NCBI RefSeq assembly: GCF_018882095.1
Contig: NZ_JACVPD010000002.1
Span: 124,001 to 188,000, forward strand
From: Polynucleobacter sp. CS-Odin-A6
GTDB lineage: Bacteria > Pseudomonadota > Gammaproteobacteria > Burkholderiales > Burkholderiaceae
Length of the DNA: 64,000 bases
Direction: 5' to 3'
Numbering within the stretch: the stretch's first letter is position 1; each line of letters starts with the position of its first letter. Of the stretch, positions 35,318 to 44,431 are shown piece by piece. The position numbers and the translations under genes were made by a program. The notes below the pieces were generated by a model. It ran no database searches and was not told the origin of the DNA. It saw only the letters and a list, made by a program, of their open reading frames with translations.

Positions 35318-36953
35318 TAGCGAGTAATTCAGCGGCGCGTTGCGCAATCATCATGGTGGGCGCTGCAGTATTTCCTGAAGTGATCGTTGGCATTGCTGAG
35401 GCATCCACTACCCTCAGATGATGAATTCCTCTGACGCGCAATTGAGAATCGAGTACCGCCATCGGATCATCATCGCGCCCCATCTTGCAGGTTCCTACCG
35501 GATGAAAAATCGTTGTGCCAATATCACCGGCAGCCTTAATCAACTCTTCGTCAGATTGATATTGCTTACCCGGCTTGTACTCATCAGGCGAATACGGTTT
35601 GAGCGCTGGGCATTCGATAATCTTGCGCGTTAAGCGTAATGCTTCAGCGGCCACTTTACGATCTTCGTCCGTAGATAAATAATTCGGCGCAATCACGGGT
35701 GGCTCCTCAGGGTCGGTGGAGTGGATATGCACACTGCCACGCGAGGTAGGTCGCAAGTTACAAACACTGGCAGTAATGGCATTGAAGGGATGCAAATCTT
35801 CACCAAACTTTTCTAAAGATAAAGGCTGTACGTGATATTCCAGATTGGCTGAGGATTGATCAGGAGAGCTGTAGGCGAATGCACCAAGCTGCGATGGCGC
35901 CATTGACATCGGGCCGGAACGCTTCAGAATGTATTCCAGACCAATCATCATTTTTCCAAAGAGCGTGTTGGCTTTGGTATTTAAAGTTTGAATACCATTG
36001 ACTTTATAGATCATGCGTAATTGCAAATGGTCTTGCAGATTCTCGCCCACACCCGGCAAATCGGTGATTACTGGAATACCTAGCTTGTTGAGATGCGCAG
36101 CAGACCCAATACCGGAGCGCTCCAGAATTTGTACGCTACCAATAGCACCAGCGCTTAAGATTACCTCGCCTTGATTGACGGCATGGGTTGTATTGGAATG
36201 AGTGCAATGCACCTCTATCGTTTTGCCATCTTTGATGTATTGCACACCGTAACAATTTTTAGAGCTCGGATCAATTAATAGTCTATTGACCATTGCCTCA
36301 GTGACGACCGTAAGATTAGGGCGTTTAGCAGCATCACGCAAAAATGCTTTTGAGGTATTTAAGCGCCAACCTTTGCGCTGACTCACATCAAAGTAACCTA
36401 CACCAAAGTTATCACCCTGATTAAAGTCATCCGATTGAGGGATGCCCGCTTCTACAGCAGCAGTCCTAAAAATATCCATAATGGGCCAACGCAAGCGTTG
36501 CTTAGAGACCGTCCACTCACCACTTTTACCATGCCATTGATTGGCTGAGCCGTGATAGTCCTCAAATGACTTATAGCGTCTTAAGGCATTTTCCCAGGAC
36601 CAAGCATCATCTCCTGTTGCTTTGACCCAAGAGGCGTAATCGCCAGCTTGGCCGCGCATATAGATCATCCCATTAATAGAAGAACAGCCACCCAAGACTC
36701 TACCTCGGGGGTATAACAAGGAACGGCCATTCAAGCCTGCTTCGGTTGCTGTTTTGAAACGCCAGTCTGCGCGGGGGTTATCAATGCAATACAAGTAACC
36801 CACCGGTATATGAATCCAGATGTAGTTGTCATTCTTGCCAGCCTCAATTAAGAGCACACGCTTAGCGGAATTCTCAGTCAAGCGTTTGGCCAGCATGCAA
36901 CCTGCGCTGCCGGCGCCGATGATGATGTAGTCGTAGGAGTTTGCTCGATTCAT
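35310..36953 (-). CDS. GMC family oxidoreductase (choline dehydrogenase-like)
   Basis: 547 residues from ATG 36953 (MNRANSYDYIIIGAGSAGCM). The FAD motif GAGSAG lies at about residues 12-17. The GMC signatures GRVLGGCSSINGMIYMRG near 85 and SAGAIGSVQILERSGIG near 260 are present, as are the C-terminal catalytic His in HPVGTCKMG and the closing DASAMPTITSGNTAAP. Oxidises a primary alcohol or aldehyde; substrate (choline or another alcohol) is not certain. The longer reading to 37031 is a non-family extension. Operon with the EamA exporter downstream. Confidence 0.9.
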   Translation of the reverse strand: MNRANSYDYIIIGAGSAGCMLAKRLTENSAKRVLLIEAGKNDNYIWIHIPVGYLYCIDNPRADWRFKTATEAGLNGRSLLYPRGRVLGGCSSINGMIYMRGQAGDYASWVKATGDDAWSWENALRRYKSFEDYHGSANQWHGKSGEWTVSKQRLRWPIMDIFRTAAVEAGIPQSDDFNQGDNFGVGYFDVSQRKGWRLNTSKAFLRDAAKRPNLTVVTEAMVNRLLIDPSSKNCYGVQYIKDGKTIEVHCTHSNTTHAVNQGEVILSAGAIGSVQILERSGIGSAAHLNKLGIPVITDLPGVGENLQDHLQLRMIYKVNGIQTLNTKANTLFGKMMIGLEYILKRSGPMSMAPSQLGAFAYSSPDQSSANLEYHVQPLSLEKFGEDLHPFNAITASVCNLRPTSRGSVHIHSTDPEEPPVIAPNYLSTDEDRKVAAEALRLTRKIIECPALKPYSPDEYKPGKQYQSDEELIKAAGDIGTTIFHPVGTCKMGRDDDPMAVLDSQLRVRGIHHLRVVDASAMPTITSGNTAAPTMMIAQRAAELLASE

Positions 36954-37059
36954 AGTCTTTGCATCTAATAAGGCGATAACGAATTCTTTCTTATTATTTA
37001 CCAATACAAAAAAACAGGTATTTCTTGTCATTTTTGTTGATTTGATATAGGATCATATT

Positions 37060-37077
37060 TGATCTAATATTAGATCA
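37060..37077. promoter_or_regulatory. Operator palindrome overlapping the toxin start codon
   Basis: TGATCTAATATTAGATCA (37060-37077) is an 18-base perfect palindrome whose last base is the A of the toxin ATG. A second imperfect site GATCA-TATT-TGATC (37051-37064) overlaps it. This fits autoregulation by the toxin-antitoxin complex. No SD fits in front of the ATG, so the transcript may have little or no leader. Confidence 0.6.
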
Positions 37078-37379
37078 TGAGAACCACTTATAAAAGAGCA
37101 TTTGCCCAATTTGTAAAAAAGGCTTCCAAGCCATTGCAGTTAGCAATTGAAATCAGGGTCGCTGAAGTTTGCAATAACCCTAGGGTAGGGGAACAAAAGC
37201 AAGGCGATCTCCGTGGGATTTTTGTTTATAAGTTTCGCTTTAATGCACAGGAATATTTGATGGCTTATCAATTTGATTGTTTTGCTTGTGCAATTGAAAT
37301 CACCTGGATTGAATTTTTCCAAATCGGTATACATGAAAACTTTTATGCGCAATTAAAAAAATCTATTCGATTCAAATGA
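37077..37379 (+). CDS. RelE/ParE-family toxin
   Basis: 100 residues, basic, with the RelE/ParE fold pattern: a helical hairpin (FAQFVKKASKPLQLAIEIRV), then strands GDLRGIFVYKFRF and EYLMAYQFD ending in FQIGIHENFYAQL near the C-terminus, which carries the terminal basic/aromatic residues. Probably an mRNA interferase or gyrase-type toxin. The partner HTH protein follows after 40 bases, toxin first. Only the palindrome, no SD, precedes the ATG. Confidence 0.75.
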   Translation: MRTTYKRAFAQFVKKASKPLQLAIEIRVAEVCNNPRVGEQKQGDLRGIFVYKFRFNAQEYLMAYQFDCFACAIEITWIEFFQIGIHENFYAQLKKSIRFK

Positions 37380-37419
37380 CTAATTCAAGCCACTTTAATA
37401 TAGAAAGTGAGTTTTATAT

Positions 37420-37737
37420 ATGACTCAATACATGACTGCAGAAGATCTATTTGCTCACGTGCAAAAAATGCCCTCAAAAGAGCGCATCAAATTTTTCTCT
37501 TTAATTGCGATAAATGCATTTCAAGATAGCGACTATACGCATGAGCAAGTGTTTGGACACCTCAGAAATGCAACCTTTTCAGCAGAAGAGGCTGCAGAAT
37601 TTTTGGAGATTTCACTTCCTACCTTACGTAGATATGTTCAGGCAGGTAGATTAAAACCTACATCGCTCCTTGGAAGAAGCCAGCTATTCTCTAGCGCTGA
37701 TCTGAAACTGCTAAAGCAGAAACTGAGCAAGGAGTAA
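37420..37737 (+). CDS. Antitoxin-like protein with excisionase-type HTH
   Basis: 105 residues. The C-terminal half (residues 55-103: FSAEEAAEFLEISLPTLRRY, AGRLKPTSLLGRSQLF, LKLLKQKL) is a MerR/excisionase-type winged helix-turn-helix. The N-terminal half is helical and acidic, suitable for wrapping the toxin. Paired behind the RelE-like toxin. The excisionase-type fold rather than Xre or RHH in this position is less usual. Confidence 0.72.
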   Translation: MTQYMTAEDLFAHVQKMPSKERIKFFSLIAINAFQDSDYTHEQVFGHLRNATFSAEEAAEFLEISLPTLRRYVQAGRLKPTSLLGRSQLFSSADLKLLKQKLSKE

Positions 37738-37770
37738 GCTGTCATCCCAATACCCGTCTAAAATAGCGCC

Positions 37771-38298
37771 ATGCACGTCAATGAAAAGAACCGGACCCCC
37801 AAGAAAGAAGATCTTGACGCAGGTCCCAGCAAGTCAGAACTAAAGCGCCAGATGACCGAGCGCCAGAAGCTGGCTGAGGTTCTGGCAGCGCTGAGTAGCG
37901 ATGCTTTAAAAACTATCCCCATGGATGAAGCCATCAAGGCCGCCATTGCAGAAACGAATAAGATCAAGAGTTTTGAGGCCATCAGACGTCATAAACAGTA
38001 CCTTGGCAAACTCATGCGCTTTTTAGATGGTGAAGAGCTTGACGCGATTCAGAAACGGTTGGGTGCCATTCAAGGTGTTAGTAAAGCCGAGACTGCAAAA
38101 CTTCACTATTTAGAATCCTATCGTGATCGATTGATCGCTAATGATGAGACGTTTACTAAAATGATTGAGCAATATCCGGATATGGATATTCAGACTATGC
38201 GTACGCTCATTCGTAATGCACGCAAGGAAAAAGAAACAAACAAACAGCCTAAAGCTTATCGTGAAATCTTCCGTGTTTTAAAAGAGATGGGAATTTAA
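37771..38298 (+). CDS. darP: Ribosome-associated protein DarP (YjgA, DUF615)
   Basis: 175 residues, helical and basic. Matches the DUF615 pattern: PSKSELKRQMTERQKLAEVL near residue 20, FEAIRRHKQYLGKLMR near 75, and RTLIRNARKEKETNKQPKAYREIFRVLKEM at the C-terminus. Role: late assembly of the 50S subunit. Ends in a four-base overlap with the convergent acyltransferase gene. Confidence 0.93.
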   Translation: MHVNEKNRTPKKEDLDAGPSKSELKRQMTERQKLAEVLAALSSDALKTIPMDEAIKAAIAETNKIKSFEAIRRHKQYLGKLMRFLDGEELDAIQKRLGAIQGVSKAETAKLHYLESYRDRLIANDETFTKMIEQYPDMDIQTMRTLIRNARKEKETNKQPKAYREIFRVLKEMGI

Positions 38299-39383
38299 AG
38301 CTTGATGTGTCGTGAAGGCACTTCAATCCAGCGATAGAGATAGTTCCCAGCCATCCAACTTGCTACTAAAGCGATAAACAGCAGAGCAAGCGCCATCACT
38401 CCATCATGGCGCTGAGCCATACCCCATCCGATATACAGACTGTTTGCGAGCAAAACAAAAGAGAAGTGTAATAAGAAAGCGCAATACGATCTTCTGCTGC
38501 CCCACAAAATTCCATTCACTATTTTATGGCGCCTAGAATGATGCTGAGGGAGCTTATGTACTTGTCTCTGATCTTTGTATGCTCTATCCCCCCAGAAGAT
38601 CAGAGCGATAGCGACGCCATAAGCTAGGAAATTTCTGAGCCAAAATTGTTCAAAGCTAGAGGCAATAATGACTAGCCCTACTAGTAAAAAAATAATTTTA
38701 GCAATGCGATTAACCGATAAATCAGGATAATTTTTACAAAGCTGAGCAAGTACACCCAAGCCATAAGCACCTATGAAATAGATGAAATAGTTCTCATAAG
38801 AACCGCGTCGATTAAAATACAGCAAGGAAGTAACGCAGAGTATTGTCAAGATCCATATTGCAGAACGCAGTCTAGGAAACATTCCCAGTAGGATGGTCAA
38901 AATAGCATAGAGCTGCCAATCAATCGCTACATACCAAACGCCAGCAGAGATGGAATCGAGCCCCAGAATACCTTGTAGAAAAAATAGGTGCGCTAAAAAC
39001 TGAGTCATGGTTTCTGATTGGCCAACAAATTCGTCTTGAACCCAAAATCGCGCTACCCAAGCAGCACCAATAGTGATCACTAGCGCCACCACATATGGCA
39101 CAAACAGGCGCAAGTAGCGATTGAAAATCATCTTTAAAATAGTTCGGAAATTTTTTAGATCGTTACTACGGGTAAGCGATTGAGCAGCTAAGTATCCCCC
39201 CATCACCAAAAAAATCTGTACAGCGTAACGTCCATACTCAAATAACCAGGTCATGATCCCTGGTAAAGCTTGGCGAGCATCTTCCGCGATCTGACCATAA
39301 CTCGAAAGGTGGTGAAGAATAATAATTAAAGCCGCAAAAGTCTTTAAAAAGTCAACGAGTAGGAAATGGTTTTTTGACTGCAA
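38295..39383 (-). CDS. Acyltransferase family 3 membrane protein
   Basis: 362 residues, about ten helices. The N-terminal LKTFAALIIILHHLSSYG carries the invariant His pair of OafA/YrhL-type O-acyltransferases, and the sequence also shows the RRSYCAFLLHFSFVLL helix near the end. It transfers acyl groups to surface polysaccharide or other glycans. No sugar genes adjoin it here; the polysaccharide genes begin 18 kb away. Confidence 0.85.
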   Translation of the reverse strand: MQSKNHFLLVDFLKTFAALIIILHHLSSYGQIAEDARQALPGIMTWLFEYGRYAVQIFLVMGGYLAAQSLTRSNDLKNFRTILKMIFNRYLRLFVPYVVALVITIGAAWVARFWVQDEFVGQSETMTQFLAHLFFLQGILGLDSISAGVWYVAIDWQLYAILTILLGMFPRLRSAIWILTILCVTSLLYFNRRGSYENYFIYFIGAYGLGVLAQLCKNYPDLSVNRIAKIIFLLVGLVIIASSFEQFWLRNFLAYGVAIALIFWGDRAYKDQRQVHKLPQHHSRRHKIVNGILWGSRRSYCAFLLHFSFVLLANSLYIGWGMAQRHDGVMALALLFIALVASWMAGNYLYRWIEVPSRHIKL

Positions 39384-39479
39384 CGCAGTATTCTTTTTAA
39401 AAGCTCAGCAAAGGTAGTAAGTGTCAGTGAGCCACTCTAACAGAGAGCTTTGCTACTTGCCGAATTAACTCACTAAACC

Positions 39480-40067
39480 TTATTTTGATTGCGACAGATA
39501 TTGCGCAATTGCTTTTAGGTCATCGTCATTCATGCCATACAAGGAAGCAGCCATAATCGTATCTCGACCAGTAGCTTGATTATTGCGAAATTGGCGCATC
39601 GAGTGCAATAAGTAATCCTCGCGCTGCCCGGCAAGCCTTGGCATTTGCTCACGACCAACATAGTCCGGTAAATGACAGGTTCCACAGAGGGCTTGTTTTG
39701 AAAGCAACTGCCCCCGTTCATAGAGGACCTCATCACGTTTACCTGGTTCGGGTTTTAAGGTCTGATTTGAATAAAACTTTGCTAGGGCAATAATTTGCGG
39801 ATCAGTTAATCCATTTAACTGCCCCTGCATCATTGGAATTTCTCGAATGCCTTCGCGAATCATAATGAGATTATTTTCAAGAAATACCTTTGGCTGTCCT
39901 GCTAAAGAAGGGACACCGGCCATCGTGGCATTTCCATCAGCGCCATGGCATGCGGCGCAAACAGCCAATTTAGCACTCATGTCCTGCGCAAAAGAAAGCG
40001 GCGCAACCAGCGAGAGAAAAACTCCCGAGATGAACGCCGCTATTTTTATAGACTGCACAGATACCAA
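39480..40067 (-). CDS. Di-haem cytochrome c
   Basis: 195 residues. The signal peptide ends near AFA-QD (about residue 28). Two haem sites are CAACH (37-41) and CGTCH (128-132) with downstream Met axial candidates (MQGQLNG, MAASLYG), the c4-like two-domain layout. Lies three bases after the sugar dehydrogenase gene and so is its likely electron acceptor. Confidence 0.9.
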   Translation of the reverse strand: MVSVQSIKIAAFISGVFLSLVAPLSFAQDMSAKLAVCAACHGADGNATMAGVPSLAGQPKVFLENNLIMIREGIREIPMMQGQLNGLTDPQIIALAKFYSNQTLKPEPGKRDEVLYERGQLLSKQALCGTCHLPDYVGREQMPRLAGQREDYLLHSMRQFRNNQATGRDTIMAASLYGMNDDDLKAIAQYLSQSK

Positions 40068-40070
40068 GAC

Positions 40071-41336
40071 TTATTTCTTGCTATAAGTAATTCGATAGAT
40101 CGCACCTAACTGCTCATCGGTCAACAACATCGATCCATCAGGCATTTGCATAAAGAAGGTAGGACGACCCCAGAAGGATTGATCGCCTGAATTCAGGAAA
40201 CCGGTGATGAAAGGGGTAATCTTGGCATTCTTGCCGTCTGCATCAGCCTTTACAGTCACGACGTCATAACCTGATTTGGTATTACGATTCCAAGAACCCT
40301 TGCGTGCAATAAAGGCCACATTGCGATATTCCGCTGGGAACATATTACCGGTATAAAACTTGATACCCATCACAGCGGCATGAGGGCCCATCAGTGCAAT
40401 CGGCTTGGTCACTCCAGCACATGGATTGGGTTTCACAATCTGGTCATCCGGGATATTACCTTCATGGCAATAAGGGAACCCAAAATTTTCACCTTTTTTA
40501 GTGAGAATATTCAGAGTGTCATTAGGAGAATCATCTCCCATCCAGTCACGGCCGTGGTTAGTGAACCAAAGTTGCTTGGTAATGGGATGCCAGTCAAAAC
40601 CTTGCGTATTACGCACGCCTGTCGCTAAGACCTCCATGCCCGAACCATCGGGATTGTAGCGACGGATTTGCGCATATTCTGGAGTTGGCAGTTCGCAAAT
40701 ATTGCAAGGCGCACCAAATGGAACATATAGTTTTCCATCGGGGCCGAAGGCAAGGTACTTCCAATTATGGTGTTGCTCAGGTGGCAGATTGAATTTAGAG
40801 GTCATGTCAACTGGTGCCACATTAGGATTTTTGCTGATACCGTCGTAGCGCAAGACTTTATCAATCGCCATGACATAAAGCGATCCATTCTTGTAGGCAA
40901 CGCCGGAGGGTTGCACCAATTTATCGACCACTACTCGGCTGGTACGTTCTTTACCATCATTGCTCACCTCATACACGCGCCCAATCGCACGAGTGCCAAC
41001 ATAAATCTTACCGTTGTCACCCATGGCCATTTCACGCGCACCAGGAATACCTGTTGCATAAAGTTCAATTTTGAAGCCAGGGGGTAACTTCAGAGTATTC
41101 AAAGGAATATCGCTCGCCGGGGTAGCCGTCATCTTGCCTGCTAAGGGCGCCAACTTTGAGGTGGACATATCCGCGCCCATACCCTGTTTCCAGGCTGGCG
41201 CAGCTGCTGGCTTAGGAGCTTCTGCTGTCGCTGTCGGGGCCGTTGAGCAGCCTTGCAAACCAATCAGTGAAGATGCCAATAAAACAGCTGCCAAGGAGGC
41301 AAACTTATTCATCGCTAGTGTATTGATTACTTTCAT
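40071..41336 (-). CDS. PQQ-dependent sugar dehydrogenase-like lipoprotein (sorbosone/glucose type)
   Basis: 421 residues. The lipobox is LIGLQGC near residue 29, followed by a proline/alanine linker, so it is anchored in the periplasm. The body is a six-bladed propeller with the soluble glucose dehydrogenase/sorbosone dehydrogenase pattern: LPPGFKIELYATGIPGAREM, VDKLVQPSGVAYKNGS, YLAFGPDGKLYVPFG and NTQGFDWHP. Oxidises an aldose or similar. AGGGA precedes ATG 41336; ATG 41312 is the alternative. No PQQ synthesis genes are in the window. Confidence 0.85.
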   Translation of the reverse strand: MKVINTLAMNKFASLAAVLLASSLIGLQGCSTAPTATAEAPKPAAAPAWKQGMGADMSTSKLAPLAGKMTATPASDIPLNTLKLPPGFKIELYATGIPGAREMAMGDNGKIYVGTRAIGRVYEVSNDGKERTSRVVVDKLVQPSGVAYKNGSLYVMAIDKVLRYDGISKNPNVAPVDMTSKFNLPPEQHHNWKYLAFGPDGKLYVPFGAPCNICELPTPEYAQIRRYNPDGSGMEVLATGVRNTQGFDWHPITKQLWFTNHGRDWMGDDSPNDTLNILTKKGENFGFPYCHEGNIPDDQIVKPNPCAGVTKPIALMGPHAAVMGIKFYTGNMFPAEYRNVAFIARKGSWNRNTKSGYDVVTVKADADGKNAKITPFITGFLNSGDQSFWGRPTFFMQMPDGSMLLTDEQLGAIYRITYSKK

Positions 41337-41447
41337 TTGAATTTTTTCCCTGAATTTTTTATTTATTTCGAGCTTAGCCCCTATTTAATCACTCTTCTAG
41401 CAGCAGAATCGCTTGGACGTACTAGGGTTATTCCTTAGACAACACTC

Positions 41448-43598
41448 CTAGAATTGGATGCGAGTGCCCACGGTAATCGCCTGAGGCATGCCTGCTTGGT
41501 AGGAGCTAGCTTGTGATGCGATATTAAAGGTGACGTACTGGCGATTCAATAGGTTCACTACCGATGCAAAAACCGCCGCCTGCGGAGTCATTTGATAGTT
41601 CGCCTTCAGGCCAACGACGGCATAAGCTGGAACAGGCAGAGAGCCGGTTGCCATCCATGAATTTCCCACATAACGCACCGTAGCTGTCAGGCTTGCTTGC
41701 GGCACTGGGTAATACGTCATGCCGATATTGCCCATGTTTCTAGGAACGCCACCTACCTGAGTATTAATCGGGTCGCTAGTCGCACTCCAAGTCAATGTTG
41801 TTTTGGTGTAGCTATAACCTCCATCTAAACCCCAGTGCGGATTGATATCGTGGTGATACTGAAACTCTAAGCCCTGGCTCAACAGGTTTTGTTGATTGGT
41901 GTAATAACTGACATTGGTATATCCGCCTGTACTTGCACCACAACCTGAAATGCCCGCGGATGCACACAAGCTAGTGGCAAATGCTAAATTGGTATTCGTA
42001 ATTTTGTAGCTCGTAATGGCGTTTTGAATGTAATTATTAAATGCAGTCAGTTGTGCAAAACCATTCTTCCAACGATAGTCCGTTCCGACCTCATAGCCAG
42101 TCATCGTCTCAGGCGTCAGGTTCGGGTTAGCTAAGGAGTATCCGCTGACAGAATTGCCATAACTCCGCAAAGTATTGTTCATGCTAGGCGCATGAAAAGC
42201 TTGATACGCCGCAGATCGCAAATCCCAATCCGCACTAGCCCTATAGAGTAAACCCAAAGAAGGGCTTAACTGGGTCTTACTCTTATTTGGCACCGCTGAA
42301 TAGGTTGGGGCACTGCCAGAATTGGCCGTGTAATAGTTTGGTGTCTGACTATTCCAAGCATCGACTCGTGCACCTAAGGTAGCCTCTAATGGTATAGCAC
42401 TTGCTTTAGATTTGAGTTGTCCCAGGAGGCCATAGAAATTCTGCTGCCCCTGCGCATAGTTAACCGAGTTGACTGCACCTGTGTAGGCCAGATTATTGGT
42501 TTGATTCGATGCGGAAATATTTCTAGCATCTACTGCCAAGATGTATTGATCAATTCCGGCCAACTTCAGATCATGGGTGTATTGAGCTGAAGCCCCAAGA
42601 GTAGAGTAAGGATCCGTATAGTTCGCATTGATATAAGGCTTATAGGGAGCGGCCGTTAAATTATTTGCCGTCTGTTTATAAAAATTTGTATTTTGGTAGT
42701 ACACATTCACTTGCGCTTTTTTATCCACATCGAGTTGCGTGGTTGAGCCAGCAGCTATATCAGCCATCTGAATGAGATTGGGTGCAATTGCATAGTTATT
42801 GCTTAAATCAGCCATCGTGCTGTAACCCATGCGCAAGAAAGCATTGGTATCTTGCGTGGGCTTAAAGTAATTTTGTAGGCGGATATTCGAATTCTTGACC
42901 GCATCTGTGCCCATGCCATTTTTAATATTCGCTGGTGAGCCAGGATAAATCGTTGCGTAATTCTGAAAACCTTCGCTCGAAAAGTAATCAGCGGATAAAC
43001 GCATCTGCATGGCATCAGACACCATCACATCTTTTGAGACTGCTACATTGCCTGTAGCAAAGGATCCATAACTGGCCGATAGCTCTTGGCCGCTATTTTT
43101 AGGCGTCTTAGTGTTGATATTAATTACGCCGCCCATGCCATAGTTACCATATAGATTGGATACTCCACCACGCACAAACTCCACCGACTCAATCGACGAC
43201 ATTGGAACCAAGTTCCACTGCACCGTTCCATAAAATGCATCGTTTGCGGGTAAGCCATCAATCAATACGAGTGTGCGCCCGTAACCTAAACCTCGCACAT
43301 TAATACTTTGACCGGTAGGATCCTTTTGATAGTAGGGCACATCATTCAAAAATACGCCGGGGACATTCTTCAGCACTTGATCAATGGTTTGATCTGGTGA
43401 ACTCTCTAATACCTCTTTAGTCAAGATCGTCGTATTCAGGGGCATCTGATCTAAAGGCGTATCTGAACGGGTGGCATTGACCACTACGTCACTCAGCTTC
43501 TGATCATAATTTGGTGGGGGTGCAATTTGAGCCCAGCTCACAGGGGCGATTAATCCCATTGCGAATGCCGTTACTCGTAGGGCTTGAAAAGACCGCAT
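41448..43598 (-). CDS. TonB-dependent outer-membrane receptor
   Basis: 716 residues from ATG 43598 (MRSFQALRVTAFAMGL), with a signal peptide ending at SWA-Q. The TonB box region DVVVNATRS precedes the plug domain (MPLNTTILTKEVLESSPDQ, GYGRTLVLIDGLP, GGVSNLYGNYGMGGVININT). The rest is a 22-strand barrel ending ITVGTRIQF with C-terminal Phe. Iron siderophore, cobalamin or copper type; the ligand is not evident. Divergence from no regulator. A 57-residue ORF precedes it. Confidence 0.93.
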   Translation of the reverse strand: MRSFQALRVTAFAMGLIAPVSWAQIAPPPNYDQKLSDVVVNATRSDTPLDQMPLNTTILTKEVLESSPDQTIDQVLKNVPGVFLNDVPYYQKDPTGQSINVRGLGYGRTLVLIDGLPANDAFYGTVQWNLVPMSSIESVEFVRGGVSNLYGNYGMGGVININTKTPKNSGQELSASYGSFATGNVAVSKDVMVSDAMQMRLSADYFSSEGFQNYATIYPGSPANIKNGMGTDAVKNSNIRLQNYFKPTQDTNAFLRMGYSTMADLSNNYAIAPNLIQMADIAAGSTTQLDVDKKAQVNVYYQNTNFYKQTANNLTAAPYKPYINANYTDPYSTLGASAQYTHDLKLAGIDQYILAVDARNISASNQTNNLAYTGAVNSVNYAQGQQNFYGLLGQLKSKASAIPLEATLGARVDAWNSQTPNYYTANSGSAPTYSAVPNKSKTQLSPSLGLLYRASADWDLRSAAYQAFHAPSMNNTLRSYGNSVSGYSLANPNLTPETMTGYEVGTDYRWKNGFAQLTAFNNYIQNAITSYKITNTNLAFATSLCASAGISGCGASTGGYTNVSYYTNQQNLLSQGLEFQYHHDINPHWGLDGGYSYTKTTLTWSATSDPINTQVGGVPRNMGNIGMTYYPVPQASLTATVRYVGNSWMATGSLPVPAYAVVGLKANYQMTPQAAVFASVVNLLNRQYVTFNIASQASSYQAGMPQAITVGTRIQF

Positions 43599-43633
43599 TC
43601 TCAAAACAATATCTCCCAACCCTATTAAATGAA

Positions 43634-43807
43634 CTACTTTGACTTGGTCTTACCGATCAAAGAAGTAAGCAATGGATTACTGCTAGCCAGATCTTTCTTG
43701 GTCTTGGCGACATCCTCCGCTGCGCCAGGCTTTGGCACTTTAGTGGCATTCTTCATGCGCTGCGCAGTTGCCAAAGCCAGGTTTTTATATAGATCGGTTT
43801 TTTTCAT
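43634..43807 (-). CDS. Small basic protein (57 aa) between hdeD and the TonB receptor
   Basis: Minus-strand ORF from ATG 43807 to the TAG at 43634-43636, 57 residues, rich in Lys, Ala and Ser (MKKTDLYKNLALATAQRMKN; KVPKPGAAEDVAKTKKDL). It has AAGAG about 9 bases upstream and lies tandem between the HdeD-like gene (36 bases before) and the TonB receptor (35 bases after). No membrane segment. No family recognised; the plus-strand frame over the same bases is less convincing. Confidence 0.5.
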   Translation of the reverse strand: MKKTDLYKNLALATAQRMKNATKVPKPGAAEDVAKTKKDLASSNPLLTSLIGKTKSK

Positions 43808-43843
43808 TTCATTAGCTCTTGGGAAATTTGAGTAATAGCTTAA

Positions 43844-44422
43844 TTACTTCGTTAATGAGCGTGCAGCCAAGCCAAGAAATAACAAAGACCAACCCTGCAA
43901 TAAGAATTCAATCGCAATCAATAATCCAGGTAACCACAAGCTACTTTCTGGATAGCCAGCCATGATGAGCGCACCCATCAAAAAGGAGATGGCAGAAGAC
44001 AATACCAACCAAAACCATTCTTGAAAATGGCGATGCTGAAAGGCAGAGATCAGACGCAGAAAACCCGTGATGAAGAAGATCGCCGCGAGCCAAAGCGTAA
44101 TGACTTCTAGAGCAGGGATTGGAAAAGCCCAAGTATAAATACCAGCTACAACATAGAGCACCGCCAAGATTAATTGCACACCCATACTCTTCCAACCCGA
44201 TGATTTCAGAGCATGTGCGCCTTGCAAAATGCCGCCAGCAACTAAGAAGATACCTAGAATGTTGATGGAGACAAAAGAGAACAATGTCTGACCAGCAATA
44301 CCAATCATTCCCAAGACAATAAATAAAATGCCCAGACCAATCAGAGCACCAGGCACTTTAGCAGCTGCACCTAAAACAGCTGTACGCATTTCTTTTATTT
44401 GCGCCACGGATAATTCAGTCAT
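43844..44422 (-). CDS. HdeD-family membrane protein (DUF308)
   Basis: 192 residues with about six helices and the DUF308 repeat pattern (LIGLGILFIVLGMIGIAG; ILAVLYVVAGIYTWAFPI; ALEVITLWLAAIFFITG). Enterobacterial HdeD is linked to acid resistance; here function is uncharacterised. It follows the alpha/beta hydrolase by nine bases on the same strand. Confidence 0.88.
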   Translation of the reverse strand: MTELSVAQIKEMRTAVLGAAAKVPGALIGLGILFIVLGMIGIAGQTLFSFVSINILGIFLVAGGILQGAHALKSSGWKSMGVQLILAVLYVVAGIYTWAFPIPALEVITLWLAAIFFITGFLRLISAFQHRHFQEWFWLVLSSAISFLMGALIMAGYPESSLWLPGLLIAIEFLLQGWSLLFLGLAARSLTK

Positions 44423-44431
44423 TCTTATCTC

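Noticed and set aside
43629..43835. 68-residue plus-strand ORF
   Set aside because: Antisense to the 57-residue minus-strand ORF and lacking an SD. It is probably a shadow.
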